64,000 nucleotides of DNA from Dyadobacter koreensis (GCF_900108855.1 NZ_FNXY01000006.1:548698-612697), one strand, 5' to 3'. Positions 25,726 to 34,938 are shown, counted from the first letter of the stretch. Program-made: numbers and translations. Notes: generated from the sequence alone by a model not told the origin.

Positions 25726-26688
25726 TTACAACGTGTTGAACGAGGCGAAAATTTCCCTGACAAATTTACGACTTCCGCCATTATAAACCTCAATTAAATT
25801 GTCATTATCCATCTTTTCTGGTCTCCTGGTGCGTTTCAGCGTTTTTTTGTCCAGCCAAAACGGTATAGGGGCTTTATCGGATACTGCTTCAAATCCAAGA
25901 CGCTTGTAGCTCGCTCCGTCTGACCATTCCATATCGGCATACGTCATGATGTCATCAGGTTTGCAGTCTTCCTCAAAAAATCGTAAAAGTTTATCCAAAC
26001 CTCCGATCACGGTTGTATCAAGCAAATTGGCAAACCGGATCAGTTCATAGGAGCGGAAGGGTTTGCCCTCGCGTTCAAAAATACGCGCATGACTAAACGT
26101 TGCGACTGCTACCAGGAGTTCGGGTGCTGCTCTATTGAATTGATAATCAGCTTTAAGGACACGGAAATAGCGATTTGGAAGAAAGAGGCCGTATTTTACT
26201 TTGGACGTAACAGCTTGTTGCAGGTGGTTTTCGCGGAGAAACTTATCGGCTGTTGGTTTATCAATTCGGCGTACTGCTGTCGTCCGTGCCGGGATGCGGT
26301 GCGAAATACCCAGCATGGCGCTAAGTCTGGACTTTGCAACCGCGTTTTCTTGAATCCAGATATCTTCCCACAGGGTAACAACTGATATTCCAAATTCGCG
26401 GATTTCTTTTTGGTCCGCAGAAAAAGCTGCCAACTTTTCAAACGCCTTTTCCTGCAAAATTATCCAGGTACTCAGGTCGATCAGCCGTATCACCATTCGC
26501 AGTTGTTTATCCAGTTTTACTTCGATTATTTGAAATGAATCCGTTGAAACGAGCTCAACAGCAAATGACATCTCTAATGAAAGAAGCCATTGTTTAACTT
26601 GCTGCGAAAAGTCCTGTACAGCCTTCAATATTGCGAATTTTATGGTTGAAATAAGCGGCAAGGTAGAAAGCCAGAGCGTCTGAAACAA
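25726..26688 (-). CDS. Conserved hypothetical protein with a GNAT-like C-terminal module
   Basis: The 320-residue protein has an N-terminal alpha/beta part and, from about residue 140, the segments FLRENHLQQAVTSKVKYGLFL, LVAVATFSHARIF, SYELIRFANLLDTTVIGG and MTYADMEWSDGASYKRLGF. These resemble a GNAT-like module that I know from phage and mobile-element proteins, where it follows homing-endonuclease-type domains. The function is unknown. The start is uncertain: the first ATG touches the preceding terminator stem, and a start at M40 (26571) or another codon is possible. It lies between an outer-membrane protein gene and miaA. Confidence 0.6.
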   Translation of the reverse strand: MFQTLWLSTLPLISTIKFAILKAVQDFSQQVKQWLLSLEMSFAVELVSTDSFQIIEVKLDKQLRMVIRLIDLSTWIILQEKAFEKLAAFSADQKEIREFGISVVTLWEDIWIQENAVAKSRLSAMLGISHRIPARTTAVRRIDKPTADKFLRENHLQQAVTSKVKYGLFLPNRYFRVLKADYQFNRAAPELLVAVATFSHARIFEREGKPFRSYELIRFANLLDTTVIGGLDKLLRFFEEDCKPDDIMTYADMEWSDGASYKRLGFEAVSDKAPIPFWLDKKTLKRTRRPEKMDNDNLIEVYNGGSRKFVREIFASFNTL

Positions 26689-26725
26689 AACAAGACGCAG
26701 CTGACTGAAGCTGCGTCTTGTTTTT
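26687..26725. terminator. Terminator after the 26.8-kb beta-barrel gene
   Basis: Perfect 15-bp inverted repeat (aaaacaagacgcagc / gctgcgtcttgtttt) with an 8-base loop. Confidence 0.85.
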
Positions 26726-26756
26726 CAAGTAAGGACATTTAAAGTCTGCGGGCAGC

Positions 26757-27368
26757 TTATTTCTTTCCACCCAGGCCAATTATAAGTCCGACATTTACAC
26801 CACCAAATTGCTTGGTAGATTCAAAATCAGCATTTCCTACGTTTCCAGCGTTAGCACTGTTGTCCTTATTTCCAAAGATAAAATGGTAAATACCTTCCAC
26901 CTGCAGACCTAAATTGTCATTCAAAGCGAAGATAACACCTGCGCGAGGAGCAGCTCCGAAATTGCTGTGTTTCTTCGATTCTGCGATTTTATCTCCGTTA
27001 AACTTGGCATCGTATTTTGAGAAATAAACACCGGCATCACCACCAATATAAGGACGGATAAACCCAGTTCCGAAGTAGTAATCCAACGTTCCTGTAACCG
27101 GTACAAGATTTCCTGTATAACTTAAAGTCTGTCCGGCGACAGTGTAATCGGTTCCGTCTGAATAAATTTTACCGGCAACCCCTATTGCAAAGTTCGGAGA
27201 AGCAAACACGCGTAAATTTACACCACCTCCGGCAATCGTTTTTGAATCTTCAAGATCTGACTTGGCGATACCCCCTTGGAGGCCTAAAGAAAATTGCGCA
27301 AAACTTACGGAGTTCAGTATTAGCATCAGCGCCGCGACTCCTGTGAAACGAATCAAAAAAGTTTTCAT
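26757..27368 (-). CDS. Outer membrane beta-barrel protein
   Basis: A 203-residue protein with a Sec signal (MKTFLIRFTGVAALMLILNSVSFAQ) and alternating beta-strand segments with Gly/aromatic residues (FSLGLQGGIAKSDLED, PYIGGDAGVYFSKYDAKF, GAAPRAGVIFALNDNLGLQVEGIYHFIFG), ending GVNVGLIIGLGGKK. It belongs to the OmpA-like/PorT-like 8-stranded small barrels of Bacteroidota. Role unknown; probably in the outer membrane. Confidence 0.8.
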   Translation of the reverse strand: MKTFLIRFTGVAALMLILNSVSFAQFSLGLQGGIAKSDLEDSKTIAGGGVNLRVFASPNFAIGVAGKIYSDGTDYTVAGQTLSYTGNLVPVTGTLDYYFGTGFIRPYIGGDAGVYFSKYDAKFNGDKIAESKKHSNFGAAPRAGVIFALNDNLGLQVEGIYHFIFGNKDNSANAGNVGNADFESTKQFGGVNVGLIIGLGGKK

Positions 27369-27582
27369 ATTCCAATTTTTAGTTATGTGGACGATTGGAA
27401 ACCAGATAACTAATATTGATCCATCTCAGAATTATTTTATTGTCAGCTTAATCATAATTGCTGATTATCAGAATTATGTTTGCCTTTTGGGGAATTTGGT
27501 AGCTGGTACTTTGTGGTTAGAAACTGTGTAATCCGATGCAAATTTTCATCAACCTGGGGCAGATCAGCACAATTTTGTATTT

Positions 27583-28437
27583 TTACAAAGCCAAACCTGC
27601 GTCTGTTTTTGCCGCTTCCCAACCGATCAATGCCTTTTTTCTGAGACTTCCCCAACGATATTCTCCTAAAATCCCTTCTTTTCGAATGACCCTGTGACAG
27701 GGAATGAGAAACGCAATCGGATTATCGCCCACAGCTGTCCCCACCGCTCTGACTGCTTTTGGATTTCCTATGCTTTCGGCAATTTGCTGATAAGTGGTCA
27801 CAGCTCCCTGTGGAATCGTCAATAATGCCTCCCAGACTTTAAGCTGAAAATTCGTCCCCTGAACCATCAGCGGCAATTTATCCAATGAACTCAGGTGTGG
27901 CGAAAATATCTTGTGGATGTAATTTACAGTGGTGACCTGGTTGGCTTCAATCGTGGCAAAATGCCATTTTTTACCAAGCATAATCAGCTGCTGATCTTTC
28001 GAGTTTTCATCGACAAAGGCCATGGCACAGATACCTCTCTCTGTTACGGCTATAAAACATTCGCCGAAAGGAGTCTGGTGAAACCCGTAGGTGATATGGA
28101 GTCCTTTTCCGCCGGTTTTATATTCCTGAGGAGTAACGGCTTCAATTCCGGTGAACAGGTCATACACACGGCTTTGACTAGAGAGGCCCGCTGATTCAGC
28201 CAGTTCGACCAAGTTTGTCGATTCCTTTATTTTATTTTTTAAATAATCTGCCGTAATATATTGTAAAAATTTCTTCGGACTGACGCCTGCCCATTCTGTG
28301 AACATACGCTGAAAATGAAACTGGCTGATGCTCACTTCTTCAGCGACTTCAAATAATGATGGCTGTCTTTTTGCATTTTCGGTTATGTATTCGATTGCCT
28401 TTGCAATCTTTTCATAATTATATGTTTCCTGATCCAT
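27583..28437 (-). CDS. AraC-type regulator fused to O6-alkylguanine-DNA methyltransferase (Ada-like)
   Basis: The 284-residue protein joins an AraC HTH pair (PSLFEVAEEVSISQFHFQRMF ... PKKFLQYITADYL, residues about 15-100) to a methyltransferase domain with FQLKVWEALLTIPQGAVTTY and the active-site cysteine motif IPCHRVI. This is the Ada architecture lacking the N-terminal zinc-binding methylphosphotriester domain. It repairs O6-alkylguanine by irreversible transfer to cysteine and may act as a regulator. The ATG at 28437 (MDQETYNYEKIAK) is preferred to one 51 bp upstream, because the family usually starts close to the HTH. Confidence 0.9.
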   Translation of the reverse strand: MDQETYNYEKIAKAIEYITENAKRQPSLFEVAEEVSISQFHFQRMFTEWAGVSPKKFLQYITADYLKNKIKESTNLVELAESAGLSSQSRVYDLFTGIEAVTPQEYKTGGKGLHITYGFHQTPFGECFIAVTERGICAMAFVDENSKDQQLIMLGKKWHFATIEANQVTTVNYIHKIFSPHLSSLDKLPLMVQGTNFQLKVWEALLTIPQGAVTTYQQIAESIGNPKAVRAVGTAVGDNPIAFLIPCHRVIRKEGILGEYRWGSLRKKALIGWEAAKTDAGLAL

Positions 28438-28598
28438 TTGATAATTAATTTGTTGTACAAAAGTGCCTGTAAAAAGCCTTCGGTTCAACCCAAAACTTGC
28501 GGTTTGTTTTCAAAAATACCCAAAATGCAGATACGGAAACCTGAGGGATTCCAGTTATATTTAAAGACAGATATTACTAATTCATTAAAGAAAGCACA

Positions 28599-29243
28599 AT
28601 GGAACTAAACCCAAAAGAAACCGCTCTTGTTTTGATTGAATTTCAAAACGATTTCACCTCGGAAGGAGGCATATTCTATGGTGCCGTGAAAGGAGTGATG
28701 GATCAGAATAATATGCTTCAAAACACCGAAGACACCGTCAAAGCGGCGCGGCAGGCTGGTGTTAACGTTGTTTTTGTACCGATATCTTTCACGGAAGATT
28801 ATCACGAAATTACCACGAAACCTTATGGGATTATGAAAGGTGTAATTGACAACGGCGCCTTCAAGAAAAATACCTGGGGAACTGAAATTGTGGACGTGCT
28901 TACGCCTGAAAAGGGGGATGTAATTATCGAAGGAAAACGCAGCTTCTGCGGATTTGCGAGTACAAACCTGGATTATATTTTAAGAAGCACAGGCGTGAAA
29001 AACGTGGTGCTGGCCGGCTACTTAACAAATTGCTGTGTGGAATCGACGATGCGTACCGCCTATGACAAGGGTTATAATGTGATTACGCTCACCGATTGCT
29101 GTGCAACTTTGAGTCAGGCGGAACATGATAACGCGCTGAAAAGTGACTTTCCGATGTTCAGTCAGCCGATGACGCACTCGGAATTTATTGCAGTTTTGGA
29201 AAATGAAAAGGAACTGGATTTAAAAGGGAAGGGATATGAATAG
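28599..29243 (+). CDS. Isochorismatase-family cysteine hydrolase
   Basis: A 214-residue cysteine hydrolase: catalytic Asp in IEFQNDFTS, Lys in GKRSFCGF and the nucleophile Cys in GYLTNCCVESTMR, followed by ITLTDCCATLSQAEHDNAL. This places it in the isochorismatase/nicotinamidase superfamily. The substrate is unknown. It is monocistronic, divergent from the Ada-like gene. Confidence 0.87.
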   Translation: MELNPKETALVLIEFQNDFTSEGGIFYGAVKGVMDQNNMLQNTEDTVKAARQAGVNVVFVPISFTEDYHEITTKPYGIMKGVIDNGAFKKNTWGTEIVDVLTPEKGDVIIEGKRSFCGFASTNLDYILRSTGVKNVVLAGYLTNCCVESTMRTAYDKGYNVITLTDCCATLSQAEHDNALKSDFPMFSQPMTHSEFIAVLENEKELDLKGKGYE

Positions 29244-29351
29244 GAGTCCTTTGGTATGAAAATTTCAGAATTTATTTCAAAGAAGCTTATCTCGGTTTTT
29301 ACAAACATAAGGTTCTGAAAAGACCTATTTTGCAATTGACGAACTTACGGA

Positions 29352-29663
29352 ATGAAATCAATCAAAAATTTTCTAGTACCAGCGCTTTTTTTATTTGTAC
29401 TCTCATCCAATGTTTTTGCTCAGAATTTTCGGAGTGAGCAGCGAAAACTTGAAGCGACTGTAAACCTTGCCTACAAAAACAAAAAACTGACCGCAAACGA
29501 ATATTCTAAATTGAAAAGAGAGCAGGAGGTGATCAAAGGAGCTATTGAAAAAGCAGAAGCGGATGGAGTTGTCACTCCGGATGAAAAAAATAAAATTCAC
29601 TCCAAATTGGTGCGCTCCAGAAAACGCCTGGCCAAGTACAAAACCAACAGAGAGATTTATTAA
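29352..29663 (+). CDS. Small exported basic helical protein
   Basis: A 103-residue protein with signal peptide MKSIKNFLVPALFLFVLSSNVFAQ and a mature, lysine-rich helical region: AYKNKKLTANEYSKLKREQEVIKGAIEKAEADG then VVTPDEKNKIHSKLVRSRKRLAKYK in two parts. The TANEYSKL...VVTPDEKNKI layout recalls EF-hand-like or SpoIIID-like helix pairs, but no family is certain. It is followed by a perfect hairpin terminator. Confidence 0.65.
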   Translation: MKSIKNFLVPALFLFVLSSNVFAQNFRSEQRKLEATVNLAYKNKKLTANEYSKLKREQEVIKGAIEKAEADGVVTPDEKNKIHSKLVRSRKRLAKYKTNREIY

Positions 29664-29674
29664 CATAACTTTTA

Positions 29675-29714
29675 TCAAAAGAGCTGCCTTACGTTAGTAG
29701 AGCAGCTCTTTTGA
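29675..29714. terminator. Bidirectional terminator
   Basis: Perfect 13-bp inverted repeat (tcaaaagagctgc / gcagctcttttga), 14-base loop, between the small exported protein gene and the convergent 37-codon gene. Confidence 0.8.
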
Positions 29715-29742
29715 TTGAATATTAGATTGGAAAAACGACTAA

Positions 29743-29856
29743 TCAATAGTCTTTTTTGCTATCTTTTTTCGCCTTTTTCTCAGCGCGTTTTTCCTTGAGA
29801 TTCTTTTCGGGTTCTTTTTTAGTACTACCCTTGTCAAGATTTTTACCCTTTGCCAT
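29743..29856 (-). CDS. Small lysine-rich protein (37 aa)
   Basis: Reading from the ATG at 29856 gives 37 residues starting MAKGKNLDKGSTKKEPEKNL and ending KKDSKKDY before a TGA. About 40% of residues are lysine or arginine. I recall similar tiny basic proteins in other Cytophagales. It ends just before the bidirectional terminator, which supports a real transcript. Possible nucleic-acid or ribosome association is speculation. Confidence 0.55.
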   Translation of the reverse strand: MAKGKNLDKGSTKKEPEKNLKEKRAEKKAKKDSKKDY

Positions 29857-29954
29857 GACTATTAAGATTTAGAGTTATGATGTGCAAATAACATAATTAA
29901 CTGCATATTTTGTACGGCAAGCTACCTAAATATTTTCAAGCAATGGTAACCTGA

Positions 29955-30941
29955 TTACCGATTACTCTTCGTGATCCAATCCATGATCTGGTTTGCTCGT
30001 GCGCCCGTCAGACCGGTACTTGGACTAACGCCCTCACCCCTTAATTCTTTCACGATAAGTTCAATGAGTGGCTGTTGAACATGGGCGGGATAAGGGATAT
30101 TATAAGTTTCAGCGCCGGATTCAGTCTCTACAATGATGTCAAATTTTTCAAAAAAAGAGAAATTAATTCTGCCTTTCGAGCCAACGATCTGCGCTTTGTC
30201 TTCGCGTTGCCCTTTATTAATGGTAAAACACCAAACGCCATTTCCTAAAATACCTGACTCAAATTCGAAGTTGGCTACCGTAATATCGTCTGCTTCATAC
30301 AAAGCCGCCTGATTCCGGGCGATACCCTTTGCAGATTTGATGGGCCCCAGAACATATTCAAGAAGATCAAACTGGTGAGAGGCCAAATCATGAAAATGTC
30401 CGCCACCTGAAATTTCTGGCTGAACGCGCCATTTTGGTTTACGCAATTCTCCAATTTCTTCATCATACGGCTGCCACTGTAAACAAATATTTACGTAACG
30501 GATATCTCCGATAACACTACTGTCGATCAGTTCTTTAAGTTTTACAAAATAGGGCAAAGAACGCCGGTAATAGGCGACAAAGAGCGGCACTCCGGTTTCT
30601 TTGCTCACCGCATTCATACGACTGCTTTCAGCTGCATCCAGAGCCATTGGTTTTTCGACATATACCGGCTTGCCGGCACGCATAGCCTTTTCTGCATAAA
30701 CTTCGTGGACGTTAGGCGGCGTTGCGATGTAGATCGCATTCACATCCGGATCATGAATGAGCTTATCTACATCACTATACCATTTAGGAACGTTATGGCG
30801 TTTGGCGTAGTCTTCTGCCAGGGCGGCGTCCCGACGCATTACTGCTACAAGTTTTGAATTTGGAATTTTGCTGAAAGCAGGTCCGCTTTTAACTTCTGTC
30901 ACATTACCGCAGCCAATTATTCCCCATTGAATCTGATCCAT
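29955..30941 (-). CDS. Gfo/Idh/MocA family oxidoreductase
   Basis: A 328-residue cytoplasmic NAD(P)-dependent oxidoreductase without a signal peptide. The Rossmann motif is GIIGCGNVTEVKSGPAF, followed by YIATPPNVHEVYAEKAM and the catalytic-type EKP motif in PVYVEKPMALD. The C-terminal domain contains GGGHFHDLASHQFDLLEY. Family members act on sugars or inositols; the substrate is unknown. No operon partner is adjacent. Confidence 0.88.
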   Translation of the reverse strand: MDQIQWGIIGCGNVTEVKSGPAFSKIPNSKLVAVMRRDAALAEDYAKRHNVPKWYSDVDKLIHDPDVNAIYIATPPNVHEVYAEKAMRAGKPVYVEKPMALDAAESSRMNAVSKETGVPLFVAYYRRSLPYFVKLKELIDSSVIGDIRYVNICLQWQPYDEEIGELRKPKWRVQPEISGGGHFHDLASHQFDLLEYVLGPIKSAKGIARNQAALYEADDITVANFEFESGILGNGVWCFTINKGQREDKAQIVGSKGRINFSFFEKFDIIVETESGAETYNIPYPAHVQQPLIELIVKELRGEGVSPSTGLTGARANQIMDWITKSNR

Positions 30942-31037
30942 ACCGTCTGATTTTACATTGAACTTCTAAGTAAGTACAATAAGTATTTATTCTAATCAAT
31001 TTTCCTTTTACCTTTAACATTATACTAAATTTTACGC

Positions 31038-31259
31038 ATGGAAGGCCAACCGAATAACCCGCTTCACGGGAAAACACTGGAAGCAATTTTGAATGAATTA
31101 GTTGAGTATTATGGATGGGAGCAGCTTGGATTTCACATTAATATCAATAGTTTTCAGCATGAGCCGAGTGTTAAATCCAGCCTTAAATTTTTAAGAAAAA
31201 CACCTTGGGCAAGAAAAAAAGTAGAGGATTTGTACCTGAAAATGCTGGATCATAAATAG
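31038..31259 (+). CDS. VF530 family DNA-binding protein (DUF2132)
   Basis: A 73-residue protein almost entirely made of the VF530 domain: NPLHGKTLEAILNELVEYYG, WEQLGFHININSF, PSVKSSLKFLRKTPWARKKVE. The family is known from a structure of a Vibrio protein with DNA-binding-like features; its role is unclear. Transcribed alone. Confidence 0.88.
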   Translation: MEGQPNNPLHGKTLEAILNELVEYYGWEQLGFHININSFQHEPSVKSSLKFLRKTPWARKKVEDLYLKMLDHK

Positions 31260-31479
31260 AATTTTATCTATTCCCTTTTACTTACATCTGTATACATTTT
31301 TTAATCTTGCCGGATAATTTTTAAAGATTTAGATTGAAGTGATGGAAGCTGAATAATAAGAAAGGAAATGTTAAAGAATAAAATCGTTGATAGAATATAC
31401 TGATATGGAAGAATCAGCGGTCGTAAAATTGAAATGAATTACAGTAACTTAATAGCGAATAATTTCGTCAGATAAAACC

Positions 31480-32364
31480 ATGGCTTTCGTTGATTATTAT
31501 CAAATTTTAGGAGTCGATAAAAGCGCCTCCGATAAAGATATAAAGTCCGCTTACCGGAAATTGGCAAGAAAATATCATCCGGATGTCAATCCGAATGACA
31601 AAGAGGCACAGAAAAAATTTCAGGAGTTAAATGAAGCTAATGAAGTGTTGAGCGATCCTGAGAAACGTAAAAAATACGATCAGTATGGCAAAGATTGGGA
31701 ACATGGCGCGGAATATGAAAAAGCGCGCCAGTCCAGGGCTTCTGCGAATCAGGGAGGGAATTATTATGGCGGCGATGACAATTTCTCTGACTTTTTTGAA
31801 TCTATGTTTGGCGGTTCTTCCGGATTTGGAGGAGCGCGGGGAGGTCGTCAGACACGTTTTCGCGGACAGGATTATCAGGCCGAAGTACATCTGACGCTTC
31901 AGGAGGCATATGAAACGCATAAACAAACTTTAACCGTAAACGGTAAAAATATCAGGATTACAGTTCCTGCTGGCATCGAAAACGGGCAGACAATTAAAAT
32001 TCAGGGACATGGCGGTCCGGGCAGCAATGGTGGGCCGAACGGGGATTTGTTTATAACCTTTACGGTGGCAAACGATGAAAAATTCAGGCGTGCTAAAAAT
32101 GATCTTCATATTACTTCCGATATCGACTTGTATACGGCTGTGCTCGGAGGTGAAATCATTCTTGAAACGCTGAGCGGCAAAGTTAAACTTCCGGTGAAAG
32201 CTGAAACGCAGAACGGCAGCACCGTCCGACTGAAAGGGAAGGGTTTTCCGGTTTACAAGCAGGAAGGTCAGTTTGGAGATTTGTATGTTACTTTCAATGT
32301 GAAGATACCGACGAATCTGACCGAAAAGCAGAAAGAATTATTTACAGAATTATCTAAATCCTGA
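31480..32364 (+). CDS. cbpA: Curved-DNA-binding-type J-domain protein (CbpA/DnaJ type II)
   Basis: A 294-residue Hsp40 co-chaperone: J-domain with KYHPDVNPND (HPD motif that stimulates DnaK), a G/F-rich linker (GGSSGFGGARGGR), and two C-terminal substrate-binding beta domains (VHLTLQEAYE, VPAGIENGQTIKIQGHG, VKLPVKAETQNGSTVRLKGKG). It lacks the zinc-finger region, making it type II (CbpA-like). The cbpM gene starts 4 bp after its stop, which supports the CbpA assignment. Confidence 0.93.
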   Translation: MAFVDYYQILGVDKSASDKDIKSAYRKLARKYHPDVNPNDKEAQKKFQELNEANEVLSDPEKRKKYDQYGKDWEHGAEYEKARQSRASANQGGNYYGGDDNFSDFFESMFGGSSGFGGARGGRQTRFRGQDYQAEVHLTLQEAYETHKQTLTVNGKNIRITVPAGIENGQTIKIQGHGGPGSNGGPNGDLFITFTVANDEKFRRAKNDLHITSDIDLYTAVLGGEIILETLSGKVKLPVKAETQNGSTVRLKGKGFPVYKQEGQFGDLYVTFNVKIPTNLTEKQKELFTELSKS

Positions 32365-32368
32365 TCAT

Positions 32369-32665
32369 ATGGAAACCGACCAACTGATTGCAATAGATCT
32401 TTTTTGTACTAATTATAATGTTGAATATTCATTCGTGCAGTCGCTAGGCGAAGCAGGCCTGATTGATACGATCATGATTCAGGAAACTAGGTATATCCAC
32501 ATTCCACAGTTGCAAAAACTGGAAAGTATTATCCGTTTGCATGAGGATCTGGACATCAATCTGGAGGGAATTGAAGTGGTTCATCACCTTTTGAAAAGGG
32601 TCGAAACCATGCAAAACGAGATATTGATACTAAAAAACAGACTTAGGTTTTTTGAAGGGAACTAA
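32369..32665 (+). CDS. cbpM: Chaperone modulator CbpM
   Basis: A 98-residue MerR-HTH-like protein with FCTNYNVEYSFVQSLGEAGLI, RYIHIPQLQKLESIIRLHEDLDINLEGIEVV in two parts and a C-terminal helix. In E. coli CbpM binds the CbpA J-domain and blocks it from DnaK. Its position directly after cbpA supports this role. The helix pattern fits the family; there is no catalytic residue to check. Confidence 0.85.
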   Translation: METDQLIAIDLFCTNYNVEYSFVQSLGEAGLIDTIMIQETRYIHIPQLQKLESIIRLHEDLDINLEGIEVVHHLLKRVETMQNEILILKNRLRFFEGN

Positions 32666-32839
32666 TTGACATGTCTGATATTGAACATGGATTTTTCTGT
32701 TATGTTTAAATCGGGTCAGTATGGAACAATCCACGTTTTGTCAATTAATTTCACGCGATTTAAAATTACATTCTGGTTTTTGAACTGGGAGGAATATATT
32801 CTGTCCTGATCAAAAAAACTCTAATGCGAAATAAGGACG

Positions 32840-32847
32840 TATCTTTG
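32840..32847 (+). promoter_or_regulatory. -7 box of the DEAD-box helicase gene
   Basis: TATCTTTG followed by CGA matches TAnnTTTG, about 55 bp before the start at 32902. It lies inside a small palindrome (cgtatctttgcgatacg). The -33 element is unclear. Confidence 0.45.
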
Positions 32848-32901
32848 CGATACGTTAAATGAAGGCGAATGACTATTTTTCGCCCGGTCATATCTATATT
32901 T

Positions 32902-34137
32902 ATGAAATTCGAAGATTATCACATTGTCCCTGAAATAAAAAGAAGCCTGGAAAAAGCAGGATTTAAGAAGCCGACTGATATACAATTTAAGGCGATTCAA
33001 CCTATTATGAAAGGGGAGGACGTACTTGCGATTGCGCAGACCGGAACGGGAAAAACCGCAGCATTTGCCATTCCGGTTATCGATATTTTACATCGAAAAA
33101 AATCTACTAACCGTCCGGATGGTATTAAATGTATCGTGATGGTTCCGACACGCGAACTCGCGATTCAGATCACAGAAGTGTTTGATAGAATCGGGCAGTA
33201 TACCAAAGTGAAAACATTCAGTGTGTTTGGTGGTGTTGAGCAGGGCCCGCAGATTGCACAGCTTGAAAAAGGAATTGATATTCTGGTTGCAACGCCCGGA
33301 CGGATGTTTGACCTTGTCAGTCAGGGGTATATAAAATTGAACCGCATTGAGATCCTGGTTTTGGATGAGGCCGATCATATGCTGGATCTTGGGTTTATTA
33401 AAGATATCCAGGATCTTATCAAGTTTCTGCCCAACACACGGCAGACATTGTTCTTTTCGGCGACCATTAACGAAAAAATTAAAAAACTTGCCTATTCACT
33501 GGTCAGAAATGCGATCCGTATCCAGATTTCTCCTAATGATAAAGTAGCAAAAAATATTACGCACTCGGTTGCATTTATCGGGATGGATGACAAACGCTTT
33601 TTTCTCGAACGCGTCGTCGGAGAAAACCCGGAGAGTAAAATTCTGGTTTTTGTTAGGACCAAGGTCCGTGCTGAACGTGTTTTTAAAGCACTGGAAAGAA
33701 TGGGAATCAAAAGTATCACCATTCATGGGGATAAAGTGCAGGACGACAGGCTGGAAGCGATGAGTCAATTCCGAAAGGGAGATATAAAGATCCTGATTGC
33801 GACGGACGTAAGTGCGCGCGGCATTGATATCGCCAATGTCGATTTTGTTGTCAATTATGATCTGCCGGATCAGGCTGAAAATTATGTGCACAGAGTAGGA
33901 CGTACCGGGCGTGGAACTCAGAAAGGTATTGCTGTATCGTTTTGCAGTCCGGAGGAAAAACCAATGCTCGATGAGATCCAGGGATTTTTGGGTAAACCGA
34001 TCGAAGTGCTGAAAATTACAGCAAACGATTATTCAGAGACCATTGATTTCAGCGCGGACCCCAAAGATGATTTGAAAGCACTTATGCAGGAAGTTCAGGA
34101 TTATGAATCAAAAAAGAAGAAGAAAAAGAAGAAGTAG
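32902..34137 (+). CDS. DEAD-box RNA helicase
   Basis: A 411-residue ATP-dependent RNA helicase of the RhlE/CsdA type. The Q motif is followed by AQTGTGKTAAF (I), PTRELAIQI (Ia), TPGR (Ib), VLDEADHMLDLGF (II), FFSAT (III), ATDVSARGIDI (V) and HRVGRTGRG (VI). The C-terminus ends in a run of eight lysines, a likely RNA-binding tail. It probably helps in RNA folding, decay or ribosome assembly. An ATG 33 bp upstream is also in frame; MKFEDY fits the family start better. Confidence 0.94.
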   Translation: MKFEDYHIVPEIKRSLEKAGFKKPTDIQFKAIQPIMKGEDVLAIAQTGTGKTAAFAIPVIDILHRKKSTNRPDGIKCIVMVPTRELAIQITEVFDRIGQYTKVKTFSVFGGVEQGPQIAQLEKGIDILVATPGRMFDLVSQGYIKLNRIEILVLDEADHMLDLGFIKDIQDLIKFLPNTRQTLFFSATINEKIKKLAYSLVRNAIRIQISPNDKVAKNITHSVAFIGMDDKRFFLERVVGENPESKILVFVRTKVRAERVFKALERMGIKSITIHGDKVQDDRLEAMSQFRKGDIKILIATDVSARGIDIANVDFVVNYDLPDQAENYVHRVGRTGRGTQKGIAVSFCSPEEKPMLDEIQGFLGKPIEVLKITANDYSETIDFSADPKDDLKALMQEVQDYESKKKKKKKK

Positions 34138-34154
34138 CATCGTATTATAGAAGA

Positions 34155-34190
34155 AAAACAGCCCTGAAAAGTTAATTTCGGGGCTGTTTT
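34155..34190. terminator. Bidirectional terminator
   Basis: Fifteen-base-pair inverted repeat (aaaacagccctgaaa / tttcggggctgtttt, one wobble) between convergent genes. Confidence 0.8.
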
Positions 34191-34203
34191 TGTTTGGCCA
34201 AAA

Positions 34204-34938
34204 TCATATATGCCATAAATCGCTTTGTCTGACGTAAACGATTTTATTATCCCAGATAACGCGGTCCCAATGATCTACGGATCCCACAATAATCAGTTTG
34301 TGCCCCTTTCCCACCTTTTCAACAACCTGTGAGGCCGAAGAAGGCTCGTCCCGCAAAAATGTGTTTTCGTTGACGATGATGCAGGTTTTGTAAAGAGAGG
34401 GAACATTCAGCAGCCCTAGAAGCGCTACAAGATAAAAAATAATGGAAATTTTATGAATTCTTAAAATGGGTTCCTTTCTGCGTACTTTCATAACCATGAT
34501 CAAAACAATATAAGCTCCAAGTGTCAGCAGTAACATAGGAATATAATCGCCATAGCGTCGGTAGAAAATGATGAAATAATTGTAGTCGTCAAACTCATAT
34601 CCTTTGAGATTTTGCTCAGAAGCTAGCTTATCCATTTTTTCAAACAACCTTCTGGAAGGGGTAACAAGGGCAAGTTTGCTTAAATAATACAGGCAATCGG
34701 TATAGTCATTTGTCTTTTCGGACAAAAAAGCGAGCTTTAAAAGCAGGCTTTGGTTATTTTTTTGATCGTTTCCGAAATTTTTTTTGTAGAGTGTTGAAGC
34801 CTCCGTATATCTTGCCATAGCGAACAGAGAATCAGCCCTTTTTAACTCATTTCTATTCGCAGAAAACACTTCACATTTGGGTAATATCAGGCCAAGAATC
34901 AGCCATAAAATGATCTTTTTATTCAACTGGGCTTGCAT
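34204..34938 (-). CDS. Membrane protein with TPR-like helices and a C-terminal bacterial SH3 domain
   Basis: A 244-residue protein with, in order, a signal/anchor helix (IILWLILGLILPKCEVFS), a TPR-like region (RADSLFAMARYTEASTLYKKNF), two transmembrane helices (PMLLLTLGAYIVLIMVM, ISIIFYLVALLGLLNV) and an SH3b domain (TFLRDEPSSASQVVEKVGKG... VYVRQSDLW). The layout resembles the C-terminal part of BatD/BatE-associated proteins of Bacteroidota, but no bat genes are nearby. The start MQAQLNKK was preferred over an upstream ATG; the tRNA-Lys promoter overlaps this 5' end on the other strand. Confidence 0.7.
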   Translation of the reverse strand: MQAQLNKKIILWLILGLILPKCEVFSANRNELKRADSLFAMARYTEASTLYKKNFGNDQKNNQSLLLKLAFLSEKTNDYTDCLYYLSKLALVTPSRRLFEKMDKLASEQNLKGYEFDDYNYFIIFYRRYGDYIPMLLLTLGAYIVLIMVMKVRRKEPILRIHKISIIFYLVALLGLLNVPSLYKTCIIVNENTFLRDEPSSASQVVEKVGKGHKLIIVGSVDHWDRVIWDNKIVYVRQSDLWHI

